A stretch of 64,000 nucleotides of DNA from Mesaphorura yosii (taxonomy: Eukaryota > Arthropoda > Collembola > Poduromorpha > Tullbergiidae). The stretch is taken from positions 1 through 64,000 of the forward strand of contig WIXG01000352.1 of assembly GCA_009869945.1 (NCBI GenBank). The letters are read 5' to 3'. The notes under the pieces were generated by a model. It worked only from the letters and a program-made list of their open reading frames with translations, was not told where the DNA came from and did not search any database. Of this stretch, positions 10,701 to 22,530 are shown piece by piece; positions within the stretch are counted from its first letter, which is position 1; the number at the start of each line of letters is the position of its first letter. The position numbers and the translations under genes were made by a program.

Positions 10701-13700
10701 TGCAGAGGAACAAAGCCGCATACATTTCAAATTAATCATGCAAAAATTGTGAAAAGCTAAAAGGATGCTTGCTTACTTGTGCCCGATTTCGTGGGCGACG
10801 ACGTACACACTCTCGAAATGCCTTCCTTCGTTCACCGTGCACGAGCTGGAGCGCGTGCACATGCCCGAGACCGGGGCGAGCCCCACGACTTGGTTGCTGA
10901 TCTTGCCAGACGCGTGCACGACGTACAGGTCGAGGCCCGTGAGGATAAGGGCGTGGTCCCAGTGCAGGAAGTGAGCGTCATTGGGCGGGTTTTCGAGCTT
11001 CTGCCACTTGCAGAAATTTGTGAGGAACTGGTCAATGTCCAGCGGCCGAAGGAGGCCGGCCGGGTCCGACTCGAGGATCTCGAGCCTTTTGAGCACAAAG
11101 TCGACGCGGTGCCCGAGCGAAGGGTCCTGATAAAGAAGCTGCACTGCGTTGATCATCGCCAGCACGATCCGCGCAACTTCGCCGTGGGTGTCCTCCGGGA
11201 AATTTGCCTGCATGTGCTTGAAGAGGTCTTTGTCGATGAAAACGGCCGTCTCGATCGTCAGATGCGCAGGCTCTTTGTCAACGTGGGCGTTGGCGTGCCC
11301 GCCACGCACGTGGCCGTGGCCATGTCCGTGCCCGTGAATGGAATTGTCGTGCACGTTCATTGAGCCAGACGGAGGCAGAATTCGCTCACTGCTCACGATC
11401 GAAGGTGCCGAGGCTAGCGGGTCGAGTCGCTCCCGCTCGGCGGAGGTGTAGTCGAGCGAAGTGTACCATTTGTCACCAAAGATCGAGTCGTCACGCCGAC
11501 CTTTTCTGTATCCTGCGCTGGAGCTGCCCGAGGACATCGTGAATCCTGACGTCAACGTCGAAGGCGGCGTCCATCGTGATTTGTAGTCGTACGCCGAGTC
11601 ATTTCCGTATCTGTAAACATTGCTTCTGCTGCTGCCGGTTTGACTCGGCTGCGGTTCGTCAATGTCAAATTTCCTGCTGCTTCCGCTGCCGAAGCCAGTC
11701 ACCCAATTCGTCGAAGCGGGGATTCGGGAAGTCAGGCCGAGGCCGTCTGCTGCTGCTGCTTCGTCGTCCACTCCTCTTCGAGAGTAGCCTGAGAAGGAGC
11801 TCGAGCTTGGAATTACGGAGGAATATTTTCTGCTTCTGCTGTGGTAAGGCTCCGTGACCGACGAAGGCACCACCCGCGAAGATTCGTAGACGAGGACTCC
11901 TTTGGCCCAGTCATGCCCGATCCCCTCATTTCGATCTTCGGAGCTGTCCCTCGTCCGACGTCCACTGCCCCTTCCTCGTCCCCGTGCACGGCTGCTGCTG
12001 TATGGCGAAGATGACGTGAAAGAGTCGTGGTCATGGTCGTTATATTCATTATTCAAGCCAGCGCCTGCATTCGCACTGGCACTGAAGCGTGATGAATGCG
12101 AAGACGAAGGCAACGACGACGGCGACGTGGGCGATGGTGAAGCCGTTGTTCGGTAGCGCAGCCAGTACGAGTCTGAGGCGATGCTTAACGGTTTGTAATG
12201 AAACTGTCCGTCGTCAATGTAGCTGCTTGGGTTTGGGTTCGGACTTGGACTCGGACGCGGTCGAGGGCTTCGTCTGGCTCGATTTCCTCTTCTGTCACCG
12301 TGACCGGCTTCGCTGTCATTTGCATCGTCGTCGCCGTTTTCGTCTTCGCTCCGCCGAGCCGTAAGAAAGTCATCCTGACGAAGATGCCGTCGCATTTCGT
12401 GCGCACACGTCGCAGTTGCCGCTGAAGTCGTGCTCGAATCGAGCCCGGAAGTGACTCGTCGGTTGTCCTTTTGTCCTCGCGTGCTCGCAGGTCGCAATCG
12501 CTTAAATGAAGGTCTCGCCTCCTCGATCGCCTTTGCGTTCACCGCAGTCGCAGTGGCAGTCATGAACTCATCCTGTTTTTGTTCCTGCTGCTGTTGATGC
12601 TGTCGCCACATAAAATGTGGATTGTGCCTGGTGTTGTTGTCAATTGATTTGTGGCTGTGTAGTCGAGTAGGCACTGGGTGAATGACATAGAAATGCTCCG
12701 GATCATTATCACTCGGAACAATGAAGCCACTCTGAAAGCACATAAACAAATACGCACATTAAATAGTCATGAAATTATAACCTGAGCATGAGCATGGATT
12801 CATGGTTGCCCTCAATAAACAACGTTTTTAAGACCCGACGACCCGAAAATTTGGCACTTGGCAATTGAACGAATTTGCGAATTTAGCACGGAAACTCATT
12901 GAATTGGCCCGTTGCTCATTGATTTGAATGGGTTCAGATCAGGAAACGAAGAATCTGAATGAAAACATACCACCCCCTTGCAAAGATCCAGCGCAACTCG
13001 ACCCGATTTGACTTCTCCGGCGTGTTCATGCAGGAATTCAGGCTCCTGACCCCCATGCGGCTCGTCGGGCTCGGATTTCGAAGAATGCTGTACCTCCCCG
13101 TGATAGAAACAGCCCAGTCGACTACGTACGACGACATCAGGCAGGATGTCGCTGTAATTATTTCGCCGCACGAGGTGGACAAACGAATCCGGGTGCACCA
13201 GCGCCGGGTTCGGTCGAAGCGAGACGGTGAAGACCCGCCCCAAGCCACGGAGCTGCACGGCAGCCGCACCCGTAGCGGTGCCAGGTTGCTTAGGGTCCTG
13301 ATCTTCGTTTTCGTGCTCATCGTCTTTTCTTCGTCTCTTAATCTTCCGATGTGAATTTGAAAAGAGCACGGGACTGATGAGGTCCAGATTATTTGGCACA
13401 GCATCTGCAAACGCGAAGAAAAAGTGAAGATGAAACGGCGTGACGCAGGAGCTTCGGGAGTTGTGGAGCCTTGACTTAATTAAATGAACACACGTAATGC
13501 ACAATGCATAATGAATAGTGAAGCTTCTTGTGTTCAATTAGCCTTAGCTTGTGAAAAATTGTGCAATATCCGCCAGTGCCGCCCGCCATTAGCCAAATAG
13601 AACAGCGAAACTGAATTGGAATTGCCATTTAACTGAATCTCGCACCGTGACGAGACGAAAATTGAATCAGAACAAAAACAACAGCAAAACAAAACGATTA

Positions 13701-16539
13701 GGATTACTATTCGTATTCCCGCAGAGCAGATTAGGGTTAGAACTCCTCATCGTTCAATTATTGAAATTAATGAGTTGGCAATTAGGATTTCGGCTCGATC
13801 AGCTGCGGTAACAGTATCAGAAGCAAATTGAAAATATTTCGACAGTCGACAGCCGTTCGTGCGATACAGCAACCAAAATAGACAGAAACATCGGTGGTTG
13901 ATGGGCGATTGGTTCGATTTTAAGGTCAGTAATCGAAAATTAATTGAATTAAATGTATTTTTAGTTTTTTTAACCGTGCTGGGAAACATTTTCACTTTAG
14001 GTCGATTGTGAAATGGATTTCTGGCACCCTTTCGAGTTCGACACGACTGCCTGGCTGCAGGCTCGCTGTTCCCACTTTCGACTGTTTCAACGTCAACGAA
14101 AGCCTGCATCCTACGCTATGCCTCCACACTCCACATCGCTGCTGCAAGGCGCACCTGTGCTTAATTGTACCATTTAACTACTGACCATGGCGAAAAACAG
14201 CAGCAGCAGCAGCTTAATTAAATCCCAAACCCTAGCCTGCCTAAAACTGCCTTTGACTTTTCTTGGCTCGGAGCTCATTCGCTTCTGATGCAATACGAAT
14301 CTTGTCTTCTTAATTGTTGCATACATGCATGGCTGGCAGCGCAGCGTGGCCTAACCTTGACCTGATCTCCTGATCAGCAGTACTTTGAAATGTGCGCTGC
14401 TCTGCACAGACAAATTGAACCTGCTGGCTCAACCCCAATTTTGTTACCGCCTGCCTGCCTCAATTTCACGTATGCAACGTGAATTTTTGTCCGCTCTGCT
14501 TAACAATGTGTCCATTTAACTGATGAGCTCACATGCAGTCGATGCAGCAGTCAGCACTCATGATTTTACACACTGTGGGGGCTCTGAGCTGCTTTTCGCG
14601 TATGCGAAGCGTATCTCTTCAGTATCATGAATCATGTGAAGACGATTCGCGATAGCGATCCACTGCAGTTTGCATTATGAGAGCCATGCGTAATTTCTAA
14701 ACTCTTTCCATTGCCGTGCGTGCGAAATTGATTCGATCCCAAATTAAGTACGCTACGATTGCTACACTGAAGTGCTTAATGGCTATTTGTATGGGATAAT
14801 TGAATCTATTGTTAGAAGTTTGACAGTACGCGATTTGGCAAGTTGGCACCAACATGAGCATTAAACTTACCTTGTGGGTTTTGGTTTTGGTTTCGCGATT
14901 TCCCAAAAATGTGATGAAGTTCATGTTCACTCAGCTCGTCCACTAAACTCTGGAAACGAAAAAGAAAAGATACGAATGCCATTTAAAGAATTCAATTTTT
15001 GCAAAATGTCGTCTTTATGCATAGAAGTTGTTGTGGGGGGTTTGTGGTGTTTGTAAACTCAAACGGAGTCTACTTTGCCTAGTTAACTGTAATTGACATT
15101 TTTGAGGGTGTAGAAGCCTAAATGGTGGGTGTGGCCTGCATTGACTAAGTTTAAATTCTTTACGTCAAACACAAAAACACAATCCGTGCCCGTGTCTTTA
15201 TGATTATGCAATTAATCCAAATGAAACGTCAAAATACGGTACGCACACGCATTCAGACGATTCAAACAATCGTAATCTTCGAAATTCACTAATTCGAATC
15301 GCAATTGTCGTGCAGCGGAAGCGCAGATTGGCAGATTTCATTTTCTGTTTCTTCAGTCTGTCAAGAAAGAATTATGACTTGTGACTGCTGCGGCTAAGAA
15401 CCAAACCAGTACCACGACCACGAACGACTTACGGTGTATGGCGCTTTTTTTGTCGTTAGCCAAGTGCAAATTAGAATTGAAATTCGTACGCGTAACAGCA
15501 ATTACTCTAATGCGCTGGTGGTAATGAATGACAAATTACGGTTATTGTGATTGTCTAGACTCAAATGTCATAATGACTTTCACTTTCTGGGTTTCTAGTT
15601 AAATTTCCTTAGTGTTATTACCTGGTTTGAAGTTCGTTAACATTAACATTGTCTTACTCACTAGCAATGACATGCAAAAATTGAAACATGCAAACATGCT
15701 ACTGCTGGGCAGGCCTGACAAACCGTTGATATTGAAAACAATTGGCGTAACTGTTTTCGAGGTGGGACGGGCCACAAAACTGACAACTGACAACTAATCT
15801 TGACTTTTTCAAGAGCATTTTCTAGATTTTCACTTACTTTTTAATTTCTTATAGATTTCTGCCAATTTCGCTGCGAATTTCGACGAATTTGAGATTGTAG
15901 GAGTCAGAAAATCCGAGAAAAGTTTGTTCCGGTGAGAAATAAGAGCTTCTTATATTCAGATATGATATATGGTTCATATTTATTGAAGTCCACACGCCTT
16001 GTAATTTTCTTAAACTGTATTTAAAATTTAAATTGCGTCGTTTAAAGTAAATTTCCATGCTTGGCATTGGCTGGCAAACCGTTCGACAACCTTGTTAAAT
16101 TATATTAGTGTCAGGCAAAAGGCAATCGATGTTTACACGCGGCTGCTCGAATACTCAAGCGCGTTATTTTCCGAAGGTGATGAGAATTCGCACAGAATTA
16201 TTCAGGTACTGTTTGCTGCTTTGTGAGCTCTTAATTTTAACGATCAATCATGGGAAATTCGATGAAGAAGCTTTCAATTAGGGGCTGGACTCAATTTTCA
16301 GTTTTTAATGTATAATTTCGTACTCTTACCTTAATTAGCTGCCTTTTCTCATGCTCATGGCTTGGAGCAGCAGGCTGAGACTGTATTCTTGCGAAAGAAT
16401 GCGAAAAGCAATGAAAAAGTATCACTAAGGTCAAGATGGGCATGAGCGTCAGTTTCCGTCTCCAGAAATGGTACCCAAGTCTTTGCCCGGCACCTGGCCA
16501 AGGCCATGACCACGACCACAGCTTTGACCTGCGGTTCAT
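7723..16539 (-). CDS. Secreted ADAMTS-type metalloprotease
   Basis: Zinc metalloprotease of the ADAMTS family, acting on extracellular matrix. Eleven exons: 16539-16330, 14949-14871, 13404-12971, 12731-10777, 10699-10458, 10368-10226, 10143-9058, 8973-8850, 8765-8608, 8540-8018, 7955-7723; 5187 nt, 1728 residues. Exon 1 gives a signal peptide (TLMPILTLVILFHCFSHSFA). Exons 2-3 give the ADAM pro-domain (SEHELHHIFG, FTVSLRPN, ALDLCKG). Exon 4 holds a long Ser/Arg-rich insert with furin-like RARR near residue 395, then the catalytic domain. The zinc site HEIGHNLGMRHD spans the exon 4/5 junction, and HIMS is the Met-turn. Then follow the disintegrin-like region, a TSP1 repeat, a Cys-rich module, a second TSP1-like/Cys-rich pair and a final TSP1-like repeat. 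All catalytic residues are present. The exon 6 donor (GTCCGG) is weak but the frame requires it. Confidence 0.9.
13405..14870 (-). other. ADAMTS intron 2
   Basis: 1466-bp intron between the pro-domain exons at 14949-14871 and 13404-12971, inferred from donor GTAAGT and acceptor TTTGCAG with matching phase 1. I see no exon or RNA gene inside. A run of five CAG units lies at 14198-14212. Confidence 0.6.
14198..14212 (+). repeat. (CAG)5 microsatellite
   Basis: Five perfect CAG units within ADAMTS intron 2; noncoding. Confidence 0.9.
14950..16329 (-). other. ADAMTS intron 1
   Basis: 1380-bp intron between the signal-peptide exon (donor GTAAGA) and the second exon (a pyrimidine-rich tract, then TTTCCAG), both in phase 0. 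Open frames inside it are short and lack domains. Confidence 0.6.
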
Positions 16540-19448
16540 AATTCAGGATCACAGCGAAACTTGCGATTTTTTTACGAGCCGATTCTGTAACGTCGGGCTC
16601 AATTTCAGTGCAAAGGGCATGTCCACTCGTTTTGAGGGCCGTGTTCCAAGAATTTCCAGCCAAATACGAATGTGAACGTCATTTTTTATGCAGGCCGCTT
16701 AAATCAGAAGGCAGGGTCACATTTTGCCGTTTCTCAGTGAATTTCGCAAAATATTGGGAAGATACATGCAGAATTCCAAACGATGGTCAAAAACGTGCAG
16801 ACTCAATCTCACGGCACAAATCTCACGAAAATCGAGCACCACGACGGTAGGACACTTCGAAGAAAGCTGAGATTCTGGCTTACAGTCGTCACAGTACAGC
16901 AGCATAAAACACGATCGCCTGCGTTTACGCGAAAATCAGCTCAGCGCAAGATCAAGTTACAAACTGAAAACTGCAACGGCAAAATTCTTGCAAACTGTAA
17001 AGAGCAAAATGCAAAATTTTATTTTTAAATTTCATACAGAGGCACGGCACGCAGCAACGGCGGCGTCTACAACAATAGCCACAATAATTGTACTGTACAC
17101 GAACGCGAATGCGATTTATCACAATAATAACATTATCATTATTATGAGACATTAAACCTAAACTGCCACTGCGAGGCTGACTGAAGACTGAAGGTAGTTC
17201 AACTTGGCTGCTTTGCCTTGCCAGCCTTGCCTGCATTTTGCGTTGAATTTCTCTCACGCGTTGTGTACCTCACACGCGCAACAATGGAGATTTAAAAGGT
17301 TGTAGCTTTTAATGCAGTGCAGCAGTGCTCGAATTTAAACAAACTGTTTCACATTTCGCATATTTCACAATTCTGCTCATACGATTTGGCAGTGCTCTAC
17401 ATTAGTCGCTTCAGTAAATTGGACTCAGGCCTGGTTTAATGCACTACAGAAATTAATGGCCATAATCACACTCGTACGAAGTCATAATCAGAAGATTTTC
17501 CACACCGCATTAAAATGTATAGCAAAAATGGGCTAAAAAAATCTGCAAATTGCGTTGGCGTTCTTGGCGTTGCGAAGCTAAGAAAGCTGTAGATTCTAAA
17601 TTAAGTGACAATTAAGAGACGAATTAGGAAGTGAATACTAAATAAAACACTAAAAGCACTTAATTAGTGTTAGATAATTGAATCAATGGGACACGAGACA
17701 GGTTCTCAGCTCCCGGCACGGCGCGAGTAAAAAGTTAAAGGTCAATTCGTTACACGTTCGCGTACGGTTGCAAGTTCACATGCATGCTTGTGAACCTTGT
17801 AAATTCGCCTGTAAACACCTTGCAACCGCCTGCGCCTGCGTGCCGGCGGCCTCGCCGCACGACCGGTTGGCTAGAGATTAATCATGCTGATTAAAAGTAA
17901 TTGTTACACATTCCCACATTCGCCATTGGCCTGCGCCATGCCAGGAGCCTCGTGTATCGTGAATGTCCTGAAAAGTAAAAGTTAATTTGGATTAATCACA
18001 CCCGTCGGTCCACACCACGCTTGATGTTTTTCGTGCAACTGCAGCAGCTTCATTGAATTAAAGGTAACGGCTTCCTTAATCAAACTCGCCTTCGCCATTG
18101 GCGTGGCGTGGCGTCTCGCGTGTGGCGTGTCTCAAGGAATTAATTCGTAATTTGTGTGGTGTATCCGCGTTTACGTAAACGTGGCGAGTTTCTCGAAAAT
18201 CCTGATGGGCCGATTGGCGATTACGCTTGCGCTAAAGAGAAAGTTCAAATAAAACTGGCAGACGAAAGCTTGATTGCTGATTTCTTCAATTTTGTGAAAT
18301 GTCCTTGAAAGATATGCTGATTTTTATGCGAGTTGGAAATCTGCGAATTTTCCAGCGAAAAACTCGTTATATTGCTTCAATTTGATCGGAGACCATGACC
18401 GTGAGAGAAAATCGAGTTCTGTAATTCAGGCAACAAAAAAAAAACAATTAAAGTCGTGTGCCTTGTGTCTTGGCTTGCTCGTATCCGGTGCAATTACGAA
18501 TTAACGTTACGAGCATTAAAAATGCCAGAGAAAAGAAAGTGCTACACAACTTGCTGTTAAATTAGTGCAGTGTAGTGCAGCAGTCAGAAAATAAAACAAA
18601 GCGTGCAATTATTTGCCAATTTACCTCCTGCCATTCTGAGCATTTTGCTTTTACTTTTATCTTTCGCATTTTTGCCATTGAAGTTCTTTTGTCTCAAGCC
18701 TCGCGCTCGCGCATTGAATTGCGAGACTGCTATAAATTGCGATTTCTGCAATATTTCTCTTTAGCGCGATAGCGACTTTCTCATGTCAGTGTTTAACATT
18801 TGACTTTTGACGTCTTTCACAACTCATTCAGATTTTATGACTTGGCAGGGCCAAACGGAGGCGAGTCGAGCAATTTTTGCAAGTCGCGAGCCTCGCGTGC
18901 GAAATGGCACAACGCACAGGAAAAGCGTACTCTTTCACAGCAAGACTTGACCTCAACTTAACTAGGGCCTTTTGCTTAATTAAGAAATATCAGCTGGACC
19001 ACACCCAGCTCGGGTATTTAAACGTATTTTGCAGCAGTAATCGACTCACTTCACTCACACTCACGCAGCGATGGCGATGCTGACCTTCTAAACATCCGAC
19101 GCGATTAAAATCGCAATTCACAATTTTGCGAATTCTATGCCGTGCTAAGCTATTGAAATGTGCAAAGCAAGACGATGAATGTAAACGTAATGTAATGATT
19201 TAATCTTTATTCGAAAACGAATACGAATACCGCTGAAATTACAAAATACTTGTACTAAATCCAAGCCACGCTTGGATGATAACGGTGATAACTTGTTTAA
19301 TTATTAAGTAAAGTGAAAAACGTAAGTAATTACAAAATTCAATTTCAAATTCCGGTTGAGCGCTGATTAAATCGGCAGACATCGACTGGCAGTAGGCTTA
19401 GTTTTGAAATAACATGGGGCTAAATTCGCAAATTCACCATTCGCGAAA
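16540..19448. other. 2.9 kb without a recognisable gene
   Basis: Between the ADAMTS start and the stop of the HAUS3-like gene. Only short frames (up to about 100 codons) occur and none shows a domain, signal peptide or credible splice pattern. The left part should contain the ADAMTS promoter and 5' UTR. TTTATT at 19206-19211, AATAAA on the minus strand, may end the HAUS3-like transcript. GC-rich GGCGTG runs near 18100-18140 stand out but have no assigned role. Confidence 0.5.
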
Positions 19449-22022
19449 TTACGGCTGTAATAATGAAGACGTAAAACTGAGTTCATCCGAATAGCCGACA
19501 ATCGACGATCTTCTGTTCTGTGCACCAGCCAAATCCTCTGCTTCTCCTTCTGCCTCTGTTGAAACTTCGGCTTCAAGCTTATTCTTCTCAGCTTCAGCCT
19601 TCTTCTCAGCTTCTTCGGTTTCCACTCGAGCACGGCGTTCTTGAAGAAATTTTCTCGCTTCCTCGAGAAGATTTTCTTTGTCTGCTATTGCTTTCTGTAA
19701 AGCAGAGCAATGGCAATTAAATTAGCAAAAAACAAGGACGATGAAGTTATTTCTGGATTTTATTTTTCGATTGCTGGAAAATAACTAACCGTGACTTCGT
19801 TGTCCTTCGCCATGAAATGAGCCTTTGTTTCCTCTTCGACTTGCTTCACCTTTTCTTGCAGCGTTCCCAGTCCTTTCCATTCTGCGTCCCACTTCTCGCG
19901 AAGTTTGCCATTAGTTTTCCATTGCTCTTTGAAGTCTTTGGACTTCTGGAACAAAGTTTTGACCTTCTCCGACCCCAAATCGATCTTGGCCTTTTCTTCT
20001 CTCCGCGCCAACTGCTTTGTTTTGCGTCTAACAAGGGACAGGGCGTATTTGGTAACATGCGGCGAGCGGAGAACTTCCAAAGAAATGCGGTGAGTCTTGA
20101 ATAGCTTGGCAATTGTTTGCTGTTCTGGAGGAACATTTGCTTCGGTGATCGGGCACGTCAAGGCATACCTTTCCTGAAGAAAAGAATCGTGCAACAAAAT
20201 TCAGATAACTGCAAAAGTCTTATGAATTTTTTGGTTTGAGCCGAATTTCGAACTTACCAATTTGAGTTTTTGTGATGCTGCATAGAAATTCTTGAGGCAA
20301 TCGATAAATTGAGCAACATGCTGATTTTTCAAGGTGAACAATCCGTCGCAAATAAGTAAAGTTGCAAATTGATGAATGAGAGCGTCACCGAATACTTTGA
20401 AATGGCTTTGGATTTGTTTCTGTGCAGAAAATTTAGAAGTCAGGTCGGAAATTCCAGTCAAACATTGTAACATTGACTAAGCATCTTGTCGGACTTGCCC
20501 TTACCCTCGATTCGTACTTCTGAAGCTGAATTAGACGAGTTTCCTCCTGAAACCTCTTCACTAAATTCGCTCGGAGTTGGTTCAGCTTTCGGTCTTTGAC
20601 GTGCTTCACGGATTTGTTGATTCGATCAATCACTTCTCTCTTTTCCATCGCCATTTTGCTGCAAGAGCAATAAAATGTCGAAAATCGAAGATCACCATTT
20701 GTTTAGGTTTCATTTCTATTTTAATTAGCGGTATCTCACCTTCGAACATCTTCCGTCAACCGAGCGGCACGTTCGTTTTCCTTCCTAAAACTGGGCACCT
20801 TCCCAGCCACGGCTCGTTTCATTTCCTTTTGGCAGTCGTTCTGGACTTTTTGAATGATTTCGTAAATAATGGCGTGCTTCAGCCTCTCCAAGTCTTTGCC
20901 GTACTGTTCGAATCTTCGACTGATTTCGTACGGTGTCATAGACTTCTTGAGAAGGTCAGACTCGAAATCCACTTTGACCTTCATTCTATCTCTGATTGCA
21001 TCTTCAAGCTGCAACCCCTGCTTCATGACGTCGATGACAGTCTGTGAAAGAAAACGAATTAATACATTTGATAATGATAGTTTCGTTTTCCTTCTGTCAT
21101 ATTTATTTCATTACCATTGGAGGAGCGTCAAGTTCTCGCAATTTTTGCTGGACGATTGCGGCACATTCTTCGTCACGTTCTTGCTGTTCGTCCTTTCCAG
21201 AATTCAGCTTCTTCCGAATTCGTTGGCAATCGTTGTCAATCAATTCTGTTTGATATGCGACCAAAGCTTGGATTGCATCCTTCTCTTTTTGACGCGCTCT
21301 ATAAATTACCACACCCGATACCCCAAAACATCAGTGACACTGGTTAACTGCTTGCCAACTGATAATTTTGACAATCTTTACATGAATTTCGGTTCAATCG
21401 CCTTCAGTTTTTCGATGTTTTCCTTCTTTTCTTGGATTCTGCGTTTCAAATCCTGAAGCTCATCGTCCTTCTTCAGAGCCCTGTCTAATTCGGCTTGTCT
21501 TTCTTGCCGTGATTTGGCGACAAGCGCCTCCAGTGCTTTGCCATAAACGGCACCATTTTCAGCCTTTAACTGCTGAATCCTACAAATACGAACCAACCTC
21601 ATTAACTATTTAACGAACTTGCGAACTTGATGCTGATCGCTTACGTACTCTGCCATTTCCTCCTTCCCAAGCACGTTCGGGCCGGTAATTCTACTCGTCA
21701 ACTTCTGCAAAAATTCCACTGTTTCCTTATCTTGAAAGAGGTAGTCATACTGCTCCGGTCGCTGTTGGTGCTTTGGCGGGACGTAGCCGTAAGACCTCAT
21801 TCTTGCCAGCAGATCTTCGCTTCGGGTAAGCCTGGAGCCTGATTTGGTGGTTTGCTGCATGGCTGAGCGGCTGGATGGGGGCGGTTTTACGGCTCCGGCT
21901 CCTGCTCCTGCGACTGCCGGCGGCGGTGCTGTTGCTAAAGCTGGAGGAGCCGTACCTTTACTTACAGATTTTCGGGCTTGCGAGTGTCCGTGACCAAACC
22001 CGGGACCGGAATTGGAAGACAT
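19449..22022 (-). CDS. Coiled-coil protein resembling augmin subunit HAUS3
   Basis: Candidate subunit of the augmin (HAUS) complex, which recruits gamma-tubulin to existing spindle microtubules for branching nucleation. Exons: 22022-21645, 21572-21382, 21298-21115, 21041-20740, 20658-20505, 20419-20258, 20173-19790, 19694-19449; 2001 nt, 666 residues (human HAUS3 has about 600). After a Pro/Ala-rich, low-complexity N-terminus of about 65 residues comes a block with MRSYGYVPP, YDYLFQD, EFLQKL and GPNVLGKEEMAEY. It lines up in order with the HAUS3 N-terminus, which has GYP, FDWLFE, FLKWFC and NVLSERELEAF. The rest is almost wholly charged coiled coil, as in HAUS3, ending in a Glu/Ala/Lys-rich tail. 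The match rests on the N-terminal block, because coiled coils align nonspecifically; another cytoskeletal coiled-coil protein is possible. Confidence 0.65.
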
Positions 22023-22530
22023 ATTCCCTTAACCGGTGTATCTTAAGTTTTACTAATATAAAGACAATTTAAGATAAGTCAAAACTCACGTCCTAGTCTA
22101 CGTAACTAAAGCTTTATACTCATGAGGTGGCATTTCTTTCTTCCTGTCAGCGGCTTGGCGCCCGAACATGCAAATTACTCGACACTTTCTCTCATCTCTT
22201 CTTTGTTCACGATTCTGAACAGATTTAGCATTTAGCACAATTTTTAAAACTCACGTATTTTTATTAATTTCAAATTAATGCTAATGCGATACTCACAATC
22301 TTCGCACTACTGCTAAGACTAAGTTGATGTTAAGTTTAAGCACGCCTGACGTCTCGCCTTCCCGTGCCGTGCCTTGTATACTATACACTCATGCTCATTA
22401 GCATACTCCTATTTTAAGTAAAGCTGATTAAATTCGTAAAGGTATATACTTAAGTAAAGTAATGAAGGTAAGATGAAGTTGAAGTTGTTGAAGGCTACGC
22501 AATTAAATCCACTCTTCAAGGAGCTGATGT
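22023..22530. other. HAUS3-like promoter and eIF4E3 3' UTR
   Basis: About 500 bp of AT-rich noncoding sequence between two genes on the minus strand. A TTTATT near 22258-22264 could give the minus-strand polyadenylation signal of eIF4E3. No coding exon seen. Confidence 0.45.

Noticed and set aside
17678-17881. Plus-strand frame of 67 codons
   Set aside because: No domain, no start context and no splice partners; typical of chance frames in this 2.9 kb gap.
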